Positions 21,366 through 35,475 are shown, counted from the first letter of the stretch. The stretch: 64,000 nucleotides of DNA from Stutzerimonas sp. S1 (GCF_025966695.1 NZ_JAOEIY010000002.1:496001-560000), one strand, 5' to 3'. The notes: generated from the sequence alone by a model not told the origin. A program made the numbers and translations.

Positions 21366-22595
21366 ATGGAACGTTCGCTCAACGCCTTGCGTTTTCCCCT
21401 CATTGCCCTAACGGTGCTGATCACCGCCGCCTGCGGCAAGGCACCGGAGGCCACTCAGTCGGGCATGCCGCCGCCAGCCGTCAGCGTGGCCGAAGTCATC
21501 GAGCATCAGGTGACCGAGTGGGACGAAGTCACCGGGCGTCTGGAGGCGCCGGAATCGGTGGAGATTCGCCCGCGCGTGTCCGGCTTCATCGACAAGGTGG
21601 CGTTTGACGAAGGCGCGCTGGTGAAAAAAGGCGACCTGCTGTTCCAGATCGACCCACGGCCGTTCCAGGCCGAGGTCAAACGGCTGCAGGCGCAGCTGCA
21701 GCAGGCTCGCGCCACGCAGCAGCGTACTGCCACCGAAGCCGAACGCGGCCAGCGTCTGCGGCAGAAGAATGCGATCTCCGCCGAACTGGCCGACGCCCGT
21801 GTCAGCGCCGCCAGCGAAGCGAAGTCGGCGGTCGCGGCGATCCAGGCGCAGCTGGACAAGGCCCAGCTGGACCTGTCCTTCACCCGCGTGACGGCGCCCA
21901 TCGATGGCCGTGTCGGCCGCGCGCTGATCACCGCCGGTAACCTGGTCAATGCCGGCGAGGCGCTGCTGACCACGCTGGTCTCCACCGACAAGGTCTACGC
22001 CTATTTCGAAGCGGACGAACGTCTGTACTTGAAGTACCGCGAGCTGGCGCGACAAGGCGACCGCGGCGAGACCACGCCGGTCTACCTCGGCCTGTCCAGC
22101 GAGGATGGCCACCCGCATCTCGGCCACATGGACTTCATGGACAACCAGGTCGACCCGCGCACCGGCACCATTCGCGGCCGCGCGGAGTTCGACAACCGTG
22201 ACGGCAGCTTTACCCCCGGTTTGTACGCGCGCCTCAAGCTGGTCGGCAGCGCCACTTACGACGCCGTACTGATCAAGGACGTGGCGGTCGGCACGGACCT
22301 GGGCAAGAAGTTCGTTCTGGTCCTGGCCGAAGACGGCACCGTGGCCTACCGGCCGGTGGAGCTCGGGCCCAAGCTCGAAGGCTTGCGCATCGTCCGCAGT
22401 GGCCTGGCCAAGGGCGAGAGCATCGTGGTCAACGGCCTGCAGCGGGTACGCCCGGGCAGCCCGGTGCAGCCGGAGTCCGTGCCGATGGCCGACGCCGAGA
22501 CCCTCGCGACCCTCGATCGCCAGCGCCGCGCGATCAGCGAGGCGATGAAGCCCCAGGTCGACGAGCGCACGCTGGCCCAGCGACCAAGCAGCTGA
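21366..22595 (+). CDS. mexE: MexE, RND periplasmic adaptor lipoprotein
   Basis: This 409-residue membrane fusion protein links the MexF pump to the OprN channel. It has a lipoprotein signal peptide (LIALTVLITAAC, Cys about residue 23), a lipoyl-type barrel region (ESVEIRPRVSGFIDKV), a coiled-coil hairpin (about residues 100-160) and FTRVTAPIDGRVGRAL. It is the first gene of mexEF-oprN, 94 bp before mexF, and is preceded by a candidate MexT operator. The pump exports chloramphenicol, fluoroquinolones, trimethoprim and quinolone signal precursors in P. aeruginosa. Confidence 0.95.
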   Translation: MERSLNALRFPLIALTVLITAACGKAPEATQSGMPPPAVSVAEVIEHQVTEWDEVTGRLEAPESVEIRPRVSGFIDKVAFDEGALVKKGDLLFQIDPRPFQAEVKRLQAQLQQARATQQRTATEAERGQRLRQKNAISAELADARVSAASEAKSAVAAIQAQLDKAQLDLSFTRVTAPIDGRVGRALITAGNLVNAGEALLTTLVSTDKVYAYFEADERLYLKYRELARQGDRGETTPVYLGLSSEDGHPHLGHMDFMDNQVDPRTGTIRGRAEFDNRDGSFTPGLYARLKLVGSATYDAVLIKDVAVGTDLGKKFVLVLAEDGTVAYRPVELGPKLEGLRIVRSGLAKGESIVVNGLQRVRPGSPVQPESVPMADAETLATLDRQRRAISEAMKPQVDERTLAQRPSS

Positions 22596-22689
22596 CCGTC
22601 CCCCAGCAGCCCTGAACCCCGGCGCGCCAGGCGCGCCCATCCGATCGATCCGCCAGGGCGCGCCCGCCGCGCCCTACCCGGAGTGCGCC

Positions 22690-25600
22690 ATGAATTTCTC
22701 GCAATTCTTCATCAAGCGGCCAATCTTCGCCGCCGTGCTGTCGCTGGTGATCCTCATCGGCGGCGCCATCTCGCTGTTCCAGCTGCCGATCAGCGAATAC
22801 CCCGAGGTCGTTCCACCCACCGTGGTGGTGCGCGCCAACTTCCCCGGTGCCAACCCCAAGGTGATCGGCGAAACCGTTGCCTCGCCGCTGGAGCAGGCCA
22901 TCACCGGTGTCGAAGGCATGCTCTACATGTCCTCGCAGGCGACCGCTGACGGCAAGCTGACGCTGACCATCACCTTCGCCCTCGGCACCGACCTGGACAA
23001 CGCCCAGGTGCAGGTGCAGAACCGCGTGACGCGCACCATGCCGACCCTGCCCACCGAGGTGCAGCGCCTCGGCGTGACCGTGGACAAGGCTTCGCCCGAC
23101 CTGACCATGGTGGTGCACCTGACCTCGCCGGATCAGCGCTACGACATGCTCTACCTGTCCAACTACGCCGCACTCAACGTCAAGGACGAGCTGGCGCGAC
23201 TGGACGGTGTGGGCGACGTGCAGCTGTTCGGCCTGGGCAACTACTCGCTGCGCGTCTGGCTCGACCCGAACAAGGTAGCCCAGCGCAACCTCACCGCCAC
23301 CGACGTGGTCAATGCCATCCGCGAGCAGAACCGTCAGGTCGCCGCCGGTGCCCTGGGCGCACCACCGGCGCCGGGCGCCACCGACTTCCAGCTGTCGATC
23401 AACACCCAGGGGCGCCTGGTCGACGAGGAGGAGTTCGAGAACATCATCGTGCGTGCCGGCGAGGACGGCGAGATCACCCGCCTGAAGGACATCGCCCGCA
23501 TCGAACTGGGCTCCAGCCAGTACGCGCTGCGCTCGCTGCTGAACAACCAGCCGGCGGTGGCCATTCCAATCTTCCAGCGCCCGGGTTCCAACGCCATCGC
23601 CATCTCCGATCTGGTCCGCGAGCGCATGGCGGAGCTGAAGCAGGAGTTCCCGCAGGGCGTTGATTACGAGATCGTCTACGACCCGACCATCTTCGTGCGC
23701 GGCTCCATCGAGGCGGTGGTGCACACCCTGCTCGAAGCCATCGTGCTGGTGGTGCTGGTGGTGATCCTGTTCCTGCAGACCTGGCGCGCGTCGATCATTC
23801 CGCTGGCCGCCGTGCCGGTGTCGCTGATCGGCACCTTCGCGGTCATGCATCTGCTCGGTTTCTCGCTCAACGCGCTGTCGCTGTTCGGCCTGGTGCTGGC
23901 GATCGGCATCGTGGTCGACGACGCCATCGTCGTGGTGGAAAACGTCGAGCGCAACATCGGCCTCGGCAAGTCACCGGTGGAAGCGACCCGCCAGGCCATG
24001 AAGGAAGTCACCGGGCCGATCATCGCCACCGCGCTGGTGCTCTGCGCGGTGTTCATCCCGACCGCGTTCATTTCCGGCCTCACCGGGCAGTTCTATCAGC
24101 AGTTCGCGCTGACCATCGCCATTTCCACGGTGATCTCGGCGATCAACTCGCTGACCCTGTCGCCGGCGCTGGCCGCCACCCTGCTCAAGGCGCATGACGC
24201 ACCGAAGGACGGCTTCTCGCGGCTGCTCGACCGGCTGCTGGGCGGCTGGCTGTTCCGTCCGTTCAACCGCGTGTTCGATCGCGCCAGCCACGGCTACGTT
24301 GGCGTGGTGCGGCGCATCCTGCGCGGCAGCGGCATTGCGCTGGTGGTCTATGTCGGCCTGGTCGGCCTGGGTTATCTGGGCTTTGCCAGCACCCCGACCG
24401 GCTTCGTGCCGCAGCAGGACAAGCAATACCTAGTCGCCTTCGCCCAGCTGCCGGACGCCGCCACCCTGGATCGTACCGAGGATGTGATCAAGCGCATGTC
24501 GGAAATCGCCGGCAAGCATCCGGGCGTGGAGAACACCGTGGCCTTCCCGGGGCTGTCGATCAACGGTTTCACCAACAGCCCCAACAGCGGCATCGTCTTC
24601 ACTCCGCTCAAGCCCTTCGATGAGCGCAAGGACCCGTCGCTGTCGGCCAACGCCATCGCGGCAGACCTGAACGGCCAGTTCGCGCAGATCCAGGATGCCT
24701 TCATCGCCATCTTCCCGCCGCCACCCGTACAGGGCCTGGGCACCATCGGCGGCTTCCGCGTGCAGGTGCAGGACCGTGGCAACCTCGGCTACGAGGAGCT
24801 CTACAGCCAGGTGCAGAACGTCATCGCCAAGAGTGCCGACTATCCGGAGCTGGCCGGCCTGTTCACCAGCTATCAGGTCAACGTGCCGCAGGTGGATGCC
24901 GATATCGACCGCGAGAAGGCCAAGACCCACGGCGTGGCGATCGACGACATCTTCGACACCATGCAGGTCTACCTCGGCTCGCTGTACGCCAACGACTTCA
25001 ACCGCTTCGGCCGTACCTATCAGGTCAACGTCCAGGCGGACCAGAAGTTCCGCCTGGCACCGGAGCAGATCGGCCAGCTGAAGGTACGCAACAACCGCGG
25101 CGAGATGGTCCCGCTGTCGACCTTCGTCAGCGTCACGGACAGCGCCGGCCCGGACCGGGTGATGCACTACAACGGCTTCCTCACCGCGGAGATCAACGGC
25201 GCCGCCGCGCCGGGTTACAGCTCCGGGCAAGCCGAGGCGGCCATGGAGCGCCTGCTCAAGGCTGAGCTGCCCAACGGTATGAGCTACGAATGGACCGAGC
25301 TGACCTTCCAGCAGATCCTCGCCGGCAATACCGCGGTGTTCATCTTCCCGCTCTGCGTGCTGCTGGCCTTCCTGGTGCTGGCCGCGCAGTACGAGAGCTG
25401 GAGCCTGCCGCTGGCGGTGATCCTGATCGTGCCGATGACGCTGCTCTCGGCCATCGCCGGGGTGATCCTGGCCGGTAGCGACAACAACGTCTTCACCCAG
25501 ATCGGCCTGATCGTGCTGGTGGGCCTGGCCTGCAAGAACGCGATCCTCATCGTCGAGTTCGCCAAGGACAAGCAGGAGGAAGGCATGGACCGGCTCGCCG

Positions 25601-25860
25601 CCACCCTGGAAGCCTGCCGCCTACGCCTGCGGCCGATCCTGATGACCAGCTTCGCCTTCATCATGGGTGTGGTACCGCTGGTGCTTTCCAGCGGGGCTGG
25701 CGCCGAAATGCGCCATGCCATGGGCGTGGCGGTGTTCAGCGGCATGCTCGGCGTGACCTTCTTCGGCCTGCTGCTGACCCCGGTGTTCTATCTGGTGATT
25801 CGCGCCTTCGTCGAGAAGCGTGAAGCGCGCAAAGCGGTATTCAAGGAGGCCCGCGCATGA
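22690..25860 (+). CDS. mexF: MexF, RND inner-membrane drug:proton antiporter
   Basis: This 1056-residue HAE1-family RND pump begins MNFSQFFIKRPIFAAVLSLV. The proton-relay segment in TM4 reads LALIGIVVDDAIVVVEN-like (GIVVDDAIVVVENVERN), with the two essential Asp residues. Twelve membrane spans and two large periplasmic loops are expected from length and repeat structure; RP-rich and GQFYQQFALTIA segments match the family. It forms a tripartite pump with MexE and OprN. Its stop codon overlaps the start of oprN (ATGA). Confidence 0.96.
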   Translation: MNFSQFFIKRPIFAAVLSLVILIGGAISLFQLPISEYPEVVPPTVVVRANFPGANPKVIGETVASPLEQAITGVEGMLYMSSQATADGKLTLTITFALGTDLDNAQVQVQNRVTRTMPTLPTEVQRLGVTVDKASPDLTMVVHLTSPDQRYDMLYLSNYAALNVKDELARLDGVGDVQLFGLGNYSLRVWLDPNKVAQRNLTATDVVNAIREQNRQVAAGALGAPPAPGATDFQLSINTQGRLVDEEEFENIIVRAGEDGEITRLKDIARIELGSSQYALRSLLNNQPAVAIPIFQRPGSNAIAISDLVRERMAELKQEFPQGVDYEIVYDPTIFVRGSIEAVVHTLLEAIVLVVLVVILFLQTWRASIIPLAAVPVSLIGTFAVMHLLGFSLNALSLFGLVLAIGIVVDDAIVVVENVERNIGLGKSPVEATRQAMKEVTGPIIATALVLCAVFIPTAFISGLTGQFYQQFALTIAISTVISAINSLTLSPALAATLLKAHDAPKDGFSRLLDRLLGGWLFRPFNRVFDRASHGYVGVVRRILRGSGIALVVYVGLVGLGYLGFASTPTGFVPQQDKQYLVAFAQLPDAATLDRTEDVIKRMSEIAGKHPGVENTVAFPGLSINGFTNSPNSGIVFTPLKPFDERKDPSLSANAIAADLNGQFAQIQDAFIAIFPPPPVQGLGTIGGFRVQVQDRGNLGYEELYSQVQNVIAKSADYPELAGLFTSYQVNVPQVDADIDREKAKTHGVAIDDIFDTMQVYLGSLYANDFNRFGRTYQVNVQADQKFRLAPEQIGQLKVRNNRGEMVPLSTFVSVTDSAGPDRVMHYNGFLTAEINGAAAPGYSSGQAEAAMERLLKAELPNGMSYEWTELTFQQILAGNTAVFIFPLCVLLAFLVLAAQYESWSLPLAVILIVPMTLLSAIAGVILAGSDNNVFTQIGLIVLVGLACKNAILIVEFAKDKQEEGMDRLAATLEACRLRLRPILMTSFAFIMGVVPLVLSSGAGAEMRHAMGVAVFSGMLGVTFFGLLLTPVFYLVIRAFVEKREARKAVFKEARA

Positions 25861-27308
25861 AGTTCTTCGCCCTTTCCCTGCTCGCCCTGACCATCACCGG
25901 TTGCGCGGTCGGCCCGGACTACCGTGCGCCGCAACCGGAGCCGGCGCGGTTGCTCCAGGCCGAGCACGGCGGCCACGACCGTTCGCGCTTCGAGGCGGCC
26001 TGGTGGCGGCAGTTCGAGGACCCGACGCTGGATGCCCTGGTCGGCGAAGCCCTGGATGGGAACCGCGAACTGCGCATCGCCTATGCCCGCCTGCGTGCGG
26101 CCCGGGCGATTCGCGACGATGTCAGCAACGATCGTTTGCCGACCGTCACCGCTGGCGCCAGCGCCGAGATCGGCAAGGCTCAGCAACCGGGCTTCAGCGA
26201 CGAGCGGGTGAACACCGAGCGCTATGACCTGGGCCTGGACATGGCCTGGGAACTGGACCTGTTCGGCCGTATCCAGCGCAGCCTGGAGGCCAGCGAAGCG
26301 CAGGCCGAGGCCGCCGAGGCCGAGCTCTACCAGTTGCAGGTCAGCCTGATCGCCGAACTGGTGGATGCCTACGGCCAGCTGCGTGGCGCCCAGCTGCGCG
26401 AGCGGATCGCCCGCGACAACCTCGCCAACCAGCGCAATTCCCATCAACTGACCGAACAACTGCGCGAAGCGGGTGTCGGCAGCGAGCTCGATGTGCTGCG
26501 CGCCGATGCCCGGCTGGCGGCCACCGAGGCCAGCCTTCCGCAACTGCAGGCCCAGCAGACCCGTGCCCGCAACCGTATCGCCACCCTGCTCGGTCAGCGC
26601 GCCGATCAGCTCAGCGTCGACCTCGCGCCCCGCGAGTTGCCGGCGATTGCCAAGGCCCTGCCGATCGGCGACCCGGGCGAGCTGCTGCGCCGCCGGCCGG
26701 ACATCCGTGCAGCCGAACGCCAGCTGGCCGCGGCGACCGCCAACGTTGGCGTGGCCACGGCCGATCTGTTTCCACGGGTGAGCCTGTCGGGCTTTCTCGG
26801 CTTCATCGCCGGGCGCGGCTCGCAGATCGGCTCCAGCGCCGCACGGGCCTGGGGTGTCGCGCCGAGCATCAGCTGGGCGGCGTTCGACCTGGGCAGCGTG
26901 CGCGCCCGTCTGCGCGGTGCCGAGGCGGATGCCGACGCCGCCCTGGCCAGCTATGAGCAACAGGTACTGCTGGCACTGGAGGAATCGGAGAACGCCTTCA
27001 GCGACTACGCCCGCGCCCAAGAGCGCCTGCTGTCGCTGCTGCGCCAGTCCACCGCCAGCCGCGCCGCCGCGCAGCAGGCGGAAATCCGCTACCGCGAGGG
27101 CACCGCCGACTTCCTCGTGCTGCTAGACGCCGAGCGGGAGCGGCTGACAGCCGAAGACGCTCAGGCGCAGGCCGAGGTCGAGCTCTATCGTGGCGTGGTT
27201 GCCCTGTATAAGGCGCTCGGTGGCGGCTGGGACGTCAACGGCCAGGTGCTTCACAACGCTGCGGCCGCTCAAGAGCGGGAGTTGGCAGCGGCTCACGCCA
27301 AAATGTGA
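25857..27308 (+). CDS. oprN: OprN, outer-membrane efflux channel
   Basis: This 483-residue TolC/OMF-family lipoprotein starts MKFFALSLLALTITGC, with the lipobox cysteine at residue 16, and continues AVGPDYRAPQPE. Two repeats of long coiled-coil helices follow (LEASEAQAEAAEAELYQLQ; YRRRPDIRAAERQL-like LLRRRPDIRAAERQLA). It completes the MexEF-OprN pump. Overlap of 4 bp with mexF implies translational coupling. The 147 bp after it hold no gene and no strong terminator. Confidence 0.94.
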   Translation: MKFFALSLLALTITGCAVGPDYRAPQPEPARLLQAEHGGHDRSRFEAAWWRQFEDPTLDALVGEALDGNRELRIAYARLRAARAIRDDVSNDRLPTVTAGASAEIGKAQQPGFSDERVNTERYDLGLDMAWELDLFGRIQRSLEASEAQAEAAEAELYQLQVSLIAELVDAYGQLRGAQLRERIARDNLANQRNSHQLTEQLREAGVGSELDVLRADARLAATEASLPQLQAQQTRARNRIATLLGQRADQLSVDLAPRELPAIAKALPIGDPGELLRRRPDIRAAERQLAAATANVGVATADLFPRVSLSGFLGFIAGRGSQIGSSAARAWGVAPSISWAAFDLGSVRARLRGAEADADAALASYEQQVLLALEESENAFSDYARAQERLLSLLRQSTASRAAAQQAEIRYREGTADFLVLLDAERERLTAEDAQAQAEVELYRGVVALYKALGGGWDVNGQVLHNAAAAQERELAAAHAKM

Positions 27309-27395
27309 CACGGTGCCGCTCCCGCCGGGTTGGTTGGGGAAAGCGCTTTCAGTCGTCACCCATCTTTGGCATAAGGGGCGGCTGAAAGCCTATAG

Positions 27396-28448
<1,053 letters not shown>

Positions 28449-28464
28449 TTGACCGCCATAAAAA

Positions 28465-28490
28465 AACCAGGCCTCGGCCTGGTTTTTTTA
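28465..28490. terminator. Bidirectional Rho-independent terminator
   Basis: AACCAGGC pairs with GCCTGGTT around CTCG, flanked by an A-run on the left and a T-run on the right, so it works on both strands. It ends the plus-strand dctP gene and the minus-strand tusA-like/rlmM pair. Confidence 0.93.
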
Positions 28491-28528
28491 TGGCTCAGCG
28501 ACGGTATTCGGCACCCGTTGCGCAGGAC

Positions 28529-28780
28529 TCATTCACTCTTCTTGCGAATCCAGTAGAGATAGATATCGGCATCCTGTTGCTGCTCGACCAGCTCATGACC
28601 GAGGAACATGCAGAACTTGGGAATGTCACGTTGGGTCGAGGGGTCGGTGGCGATTACCTTGAGCAAGGCACCGCCGGCCAAGTCTCGGACCTTGTTGTGC
28701 AGCATCATCACCGGCTCGGGGCAATTGAGGCCGCTGGCGTCGAGGACGGCATCGACAGTCATTTCAGCAGATTGGCTCAT
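28529..28780 (-). CDS. tusA: TusA-family sulfur carrier protein
   Basis: This 83-residue protein has the TusA signature [10 protein letters not shown], whose cysteine carries a persulfide, followed by [16 protein letters not shown]. TusA relays sulfur for tRNA 2-thiouridine modification and other sulfur pathways. The start MSQSAEMTV was chosen over a longer frame by family length. It sits 64 bp after rlmM in the same direction and before the shared terminator. Pseudomonas can encode more than one TusA-like protein, so the exact role is less sure than the family. Confidence 0.88.
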   Translation of the reverse strand: MSQSAEMTVDAVLDASGLNCPEPVMMLHNKVRDLAGGALLKVIATDPSTQRDIPKFCMFLGHELVEQQQDADIYLYWIRKKSE

Positions 28781-28844
28781 CACGGGCTCCGTAAAACAGG
28801 CCGGCATTGTCGCGCAAGCGCGCGTGCGGGTCATCTTTCGCCGA

Positions 28845-29894
28845 TCAGAAACGGCGTAGATGACAGGTCACTTCCTCACGATCGTGATACAGCTGCTTGC
28901 AACCGATGCTGGCCTTCACCCCGCGCTCGGCAAGCCCGTCGGCAATGCGTTGCAACAGCCGCTTCACTTCGGCGTAACGCTGCTTCATCGGCAGCTTGAG
29001 ATTGACCACCGCCTCGCGGCAGAGCCCCTCGCCGATCCAGGTTTCCAGTAGAGCGGCGTTGCGCGCCGGCTTCTCGACGATATCGCAGACCATCCAGTCC
29101 ACAGGCCTCTTCGGGCGGAAGGTGAAACCGTCAGCGCGGAAATGTTCAACCAGCCCGGAATCCATCAGCTCGGCGTTCATCGGCCCATTGTCCACCGCGC
29201 TGACCTTGATATGCCGGTTGACCAGCTGCCAGGTCCAGCCGCCCGGCGCTGCGCCGAGATCGACCCCGGTCATGCCCGCCGCCAGCCGTGCATCCCACTG
29301 CTCGCGCGGGATGAAATGGTGCCAGGCTTCTTCCAGCTTGAGCGTCGAGCGGCTGGGCGCCTGGCGCGGAAACTTCAGCCGCGGAATACCCATCGGCCAC
29401 AGCGCGCTGTTGTTCGCCTCGGCGATGCCGGCGAACACCTCGCGCCCGCTTTTGAACGTGAGCAGCAGGCGCGGCCCCTTGCCCTGCTCGTCGAGGCGGC
29501 CAGCCTTGATCAACGCCTTGCGCAGCGGCGCCTCGAACTTGCGACAGAAATTTGAAAGCTCTTTGCCATCGTTGGTATCCAGCACTTCCAGCCACAGGCT
29601 GCTGCACACCGGGTAGTCCACGAGATGCGCCAGCAGCACGCTGATGCGATCGGTTTCGGGCAGTTGCAGATACTCACCGCGCGCCCACTGCCGCGGAAAG
29701 ATCAGGTCGGCGAAACGCAACCGGCGCATCAGCTTTTCGGCGCCACCGGGTTCGCTACAGATGAATTCGGCACAAGCGCTGTCCGGCCGCGCCTTGGCGT
29801 AGCCGGCCACGTCCAACACCGCCGCCTGTTCGCTGATCTCGGCGCAGACCTCGCCTTCGAAACCTGGGCGACAGTGCAGCAGCAATGTGTTCAT
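28845..29894 (-). CDS. rlmM: RlmM, 23S rRNA 2'-O-ribose C2498 methyltransferase
   Basis: This 349-residue SAM-dependent enzyme methylates C2498 of 23S rRNA. An N-terminal THUMP-like domain (about residues 1-170) precedes the Rossmann methyltransferase with the SAM motif [15 protein letters not shown] (about residues 210-224) and the catalytic tetrad region around MVCDIVEKP and [10 protein letters not shown]. Length matches E. coli RlmM. It is followed by the tusA-like gene and diverges from acnA. Confidence 0.95.
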   Translation of the reverse strand: MNTLLLHCRPGFEGEVCAEISEQAAVLDVAGYAKARPDSACAEFICSEPGGAEKLMRRLRFADLIFPRQWARGEYLQLPETDRISVLLAHLVDYPVCSSLWLEVLDTNDGKELSNFCRKFEAPLRKALIKAGRLDEQGKGPRLLLTFKSGREVFAGIAEANNSALWPMGIPRLKFPRQAPSRSTLKLEEAWHHFIPREQWDARLAAGMTGVDLGAAPGGWTWQLVNRHIKVSAVDNGPMNAELMDSGLVEHFRADGFTFRPKRPVDWMVCDIVEKPARNAALLETWIGEGLCREAVVNLKLPMKQRYAEVKRLLQRIADGLAERGVKASIGCKQLYHDREEVTCHLRRF

Positions 29895-30064
29895 GGGAAA
29901 GGTCCTGTGGGCAGCGCCGTGCCAAAGCCGAGCATGATAGCGAAGTTGGGGGAACCCCGGGGCGGCGCACCCGGTCCGTTTAGGTGGCGAAACCCGCCTA
30001 GCGCAACTAGCTTCAAAGACTTCTCACACCCAGCCCGCCCGTGTACGGGCCTAAGGAGATGCGA

Positions 30065-32740
<2,676 letters not shown>

Positions 32741-32757
32741 GCGCTCATAAAAAAACA

Positions 32758-32779
32758 CCGGGGTGATCCCTCACCCCGG
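32758..32779. terminator. Terminator-like hairpin after acnA
   Basis: A perfect 9-bp stem (CCGGGGTGA / TCACCCCGG) with loop TCCC starts 18 bp after the acnA stop. The A-run lies on its left, so a U-tract follows only on the minus-strand transcript; on the plus strand it would act as a stem without U-tract. Confidence 0.6.
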
Positions 32780-33015
32780 CGTCTGCCATCCCTGACCTTT
32801 TGCCAATTGCTACCCTGCCCAGTATCCGGCCATATTTTTCCTGCGGCCAATTCCACATCCATGAGCTTATTGTCCGGTCCATACACCGAGCACGGTGCGT
32901 GGCGTGGACCTGCTGATGAAGGTATGCCAAATAGGATTGCAGGAATATTAATGCCCGGTGATCGCAGGTCGCCTGTAAGGATCCTGCGAAAACTGATCAG
33001 CGGTCAGTTTTGCGC

Positions 33016-33042
33016 TCAAGAATGCGCTTTCCCCGCCGATGG
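33016..33042 (+). promoter_or_regulatory. FliA (sigma-28) promoter of aer
   Basis: TCAAGAAT, 11 nt, then GCCGATGG matches the flagellar sigma-28 pattern TCAAGTTT-N11-GCCGATAA. It lies about 80 bp upstream of the aer start and points into it, as expected for a chemotaxis gene. Confidence 0.68.
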
Positions 33043-33123
33043 ATTGATTCGCCTGACACCAAAAAAAATGACAATGATCAGGTGCGCTTTTCTTTTTTTG
33101 ATTACCTGCCAGGCGTGATTTCG

Positions 33124-34692
33124 ATGCGTAACAACCAGCCCGTAACCCAGCGTGAGTACGCCTTCCCTGACCAGCAGCGACTGGTTTCGACCACCGACCT
33201 GAAAGGTCAGATCACCTACTGCAACGACATCTTTGCCGAAGTCAGCGGCTTCCTGCGTGAAGAGCTGATCCGCGCACCACACAACCTGATTCGCCACCCG
33301 GACGTACCGCCCGCGGTGTTCGCGCACATGTGGACCACCCTCAAACTGGGCAAGCCCTGGATGGGGATCGTCAAGAATCGCCGTAAGAACGGCGATCATT
33401 ATTGGGTCAACGCCTACGTAACGCCGGTGGTAGACAATCAGCGCAATGTCATTGGCTATGAATCGGTACGCACCAAACCGACTCGCGAGCAGATTCAACG
33501 TGCCGAGGCGCTCTACGCGCGGATCAATGCAGGCAAAAGCGGCGTACCGCGGCGGGATCGCTGGTTGCCGGTACTGACCAAATGGTTGCCGTTCATTCTC
33601 GTCAGCCAGATCGGCTTCATGATCGGCGCCTGGCTCGACCATTCCCTCGGTTTCGCGCTGGCCGCGCTGCTCTCCGTGCCGTTGGGCCTCGCCGGGTTGT
33701 ACTGGCAACAGCGGGGCCTGAAACGACTGCTGCAGCTGGCTGAACAGGCCACTAGCGACCCACTGATCGCACAGATGTACACCGACAGTCGCGGCGTCGA
33801 AGCCCAGCTGGAAATGGCGATGTTGAGTCAGCAGGCGCACCTGAAGACTTGCCTGACCCGCCTGCAGGACAGCGCCGTGCAGCTGCAGGAGCAGGCGAAG
33901 AAGGCCGACGCCCTGGCCCACAACTGTTCGAACGGCCTGGAGCAGCAACACCACGAAACCGAGCAGGTAGCGACCGCCATCAACGAGATGGCCGCAACCA
34001 CGCAGGAAGTTGCCAGCAACGTCGCGCTCGCAGCCGAGGCTACTCAGCAGGCCAGTCGGCTCACCGTGCATGGCCGGGATGTCACCGCGGAGACGCGCAA
34101 GGCCATCCAGCAACTTGCCGAATCGGTGTCGCGCACCGGCGAGGCGGTCAACCAGCTTGCCCGCGACAGTGACGAGATTGGCAGCGTGGTCGACGTGATC
34201 AAGAGCATCGCCGACCAGACCAACCTGCTGGCGCTCAACGCCGCCATCGAGGCCGCTCGGGCCGGCGATAGCGGACGCGGATTTGCTGTCGTCGCCGATG
34301 AAGTCCGTCAACTGGCCCAGCGCACGACAGAGGCCACCGGCGAGATTCATCAGCTGATCGAAAAGCTCCAGCAACAGGCACGCCACGCTGTGGGCACAAC
34401 CGAGGAGGGTCGGACCCAGGCAAGCCGAGGTGTCGAGCAAGTCCTGCAGGCGGATCAGGCGCTGAGCGGCATCAGCGAGGCTATGAGCAATATCATCGAC
34501 ATGACGACGCAAATTGCCTCGGCGACCGAACAGCAAAGCGCCGTCGCAGAGGAGATCAGCCAGAACGTCAGCACCATCGCACGCCTGGCCGATCAAACTT
34601 CGGGCGAAGCGCGCAGCTCAGCGCTACTCAGCGAAGATCTGTCCGCCACCGCCGAAGGTCAGTACTCGCTGGTCGAGCGCTTTAACCGCTAG
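33124..34692 (+). CDS. aer: Aer-type aerotaxis receptor (PAS-MCP)
   Basis: This 522-residue chemoreceptor has an N-terminal PAS domain (about residues 20-115; [34 protein letters not shown]) that binds FAD in Aer, two close membrane spans (about 160-200), and a cytoplasmic MCP domain with the tip [20 protein letters not shown]. There is no periplasmic sensing domain. It signals redox or oxygen state to CheA/CheW. The start [16 protein letters not shown] matches family members. It sits by the cco genes, as in P. aeruginosa, where aer lies between acnA and the cco operons. Confidence 0.93.
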   Translation: MRNNQPVTQREYAFPDQQRLVSTTDLKGQITYCNDIFAEVSGFLREELIRAPHNLIRHPDVPPAVFAHMWTTLKLGKPWMGIVKNRRKNGDHYWVNAYVTPVVDNQRNVIGYESVRTKPTREQIQRAEALYARINAGKSGVPRRDRWLPVLTKWLPFILVSQIGFMIGAWLDHSLGFALAALLSVPLGLAGLYWQQRGLKRLLQLAEQATSDPLIAQMYTDSRGVEAQLEMAMLSQQAHLKTCLTRLQDSAVQLQEQAKKADALAHNCSNGLEQQHHETEQVATAINEMAATTQEVASNVALAAEATQQASRLTVHGRDVTAETRKAIQQLAESVSRTGEAVNQLARDSDEIGSVVDVIKSIADQTNLLALNAAIEAARAGDSGRGFAVVADEVRQLAQRTTEATGEIHQLIEKLQQQARHAVGTTEEGRTQASRGVEQVLQADQALSGISEAMSNIIDMTTQIASATEQQSAVAEEISQNVSTIARLADQTSGEARSSALLSEDLSATAEGQYSLVERFNR

Positions 34693-34770
34693 TTCGACCG
34701 AATGCACGAATGGTCTGAGCGGAAGCAAGGCAATCGCCGCTTCCGCTCAACTGCGTGTGTGCGGCTTGCG

Positions 34771-35475
34771 TCAATCTGCTGATTGCATTTTGCCAAGCGT
34801 ACCTAGAAAGGCAGCAATCGCATCCGCCGCATTGTCCAGATGCTGTTCGTGGGTCAACCCCGAACGTTTCAACGGCTCCAGGTCATGATCGGCAGCCGCC
34901 AGCCAGTGCAGCCGAATGGTCGGAGAAAGCTGGTAGCCGGCAACTGTCGAGCGGTTACCCAGTGCATCGCGTTCACCCTGCACGATCAGCGTCGGCGTAC
35001 GCAGTTCCGCCAGATGCGCCACCCGTGGTTTGTCTAGCTTGCCAGCAGGATGAAACGGATAGCCCAGGCAGATCAGAGCATCGGCCGCCAGTTCATCCGC
35101 CAGCAAGCTGGCCATTCGGCCGCCCATCGACTTGCCGCCAACGGCCAGCACCCCTGTGGCCTGCTGTCGCACCAAGGCGTACTGTTCACGCCATTTTCGC
35201 AACAGCTGATCCTGCCGATCAGGTGGTCGCTTGCGCCCTGTTGCACGCCGCTCGGCCATGTAGTCGAACTCGAACCGATACACGGCAATCCCGCGTGCCG
35301 CGAGGCGTTCAGCCATTGACTGCATGAACGGACTGTCCATCGGCGCGCCTGCCCCATGCGCCAGGATCAACGTGGCGAACGCCGCGCCGCGCGGCATCGT
35401 CCAAGCGTCGGAATGCCCATACCCACCCTGTGTGTATTGATCCGGGTCAATACCGGCAAATTGCCCTTTACCCAT
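34771..35475 (-). CDS. Alpha/beta hydrolase (KANL3/Tex30-like)
   Basis: This 234-residue protein has an alpha/beta-hydrolase fold with [16 protein letters not shown], the nucleophile elbow [10 protein letters not shown] (Ser), [10 protein letters not shown] and a final ADHDLEPLK with the catalytic Asp/His. It resembles the bacterial Tex30/KANL3-type dienelactone-hydrolase-like group, of unknown substrate. The ATG at 35475 has GGAGG 6 nt upstream and is preferred to 35544. The ANR box serving ccoN1 lies inside codons 9-13 of this gene. It is convergent with aer. Confidence 0.82.
   Translation of the reverse strand: MGKGQFAGIDPDQYTQGGYGHSDAWTMPRGAAFATLILAHGAGAPMDSPFMQSMAERLAARGIAVYRFEFDYMAERRATGRKRPPDRQDQLLRKWREQYALVRQQATGVLAVGGKSMGGRMASLLADELAADALICLGYPFHPAGKLDKPRVAHLAELRTPTLIVQGERDALGNRSTVAGYQLSPTIRLHWLAAADHDLEPLKRSGLTHEQHLDNAADAIAAFLGTLGKMQSAD
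35437..35450 (+). promoter_or_regulatory. ANR/FNR box upstream of ccoN1
   Basis: TTGATCCGGGTCAA is a 9/10 match to TTGAT-N4-ATCAA. Its centre is 93 bp upstream of the ccoN1 ATG. It lies within the first codons of the divergent hydrolase gene. It indicates oxygen-responsive control of the first cco operon by ANR. Confidence 0.85.

Larger units (their letters stand above)
32741..33123. other. acnA-aer intergenic region
   Basis: This 383-bp stretch holds a terminator-like hairpin (32758-32779), a second inverted repeat AAAACTGA/TCAGTTTT (32989-33011), and a sigma-28-type promoter (33016-33042). Short frames on both strands have no family resemblance. No tRNA was seen. Confidence 0.6.

Noticed and set aside
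34716-34749. Inverted repeat TGAGCGGAAGC between aer and the hydrolase gene as a terminator
   Set aside because: The stem is good but no T-run follows on either strand, so it is not listed as a terminator.
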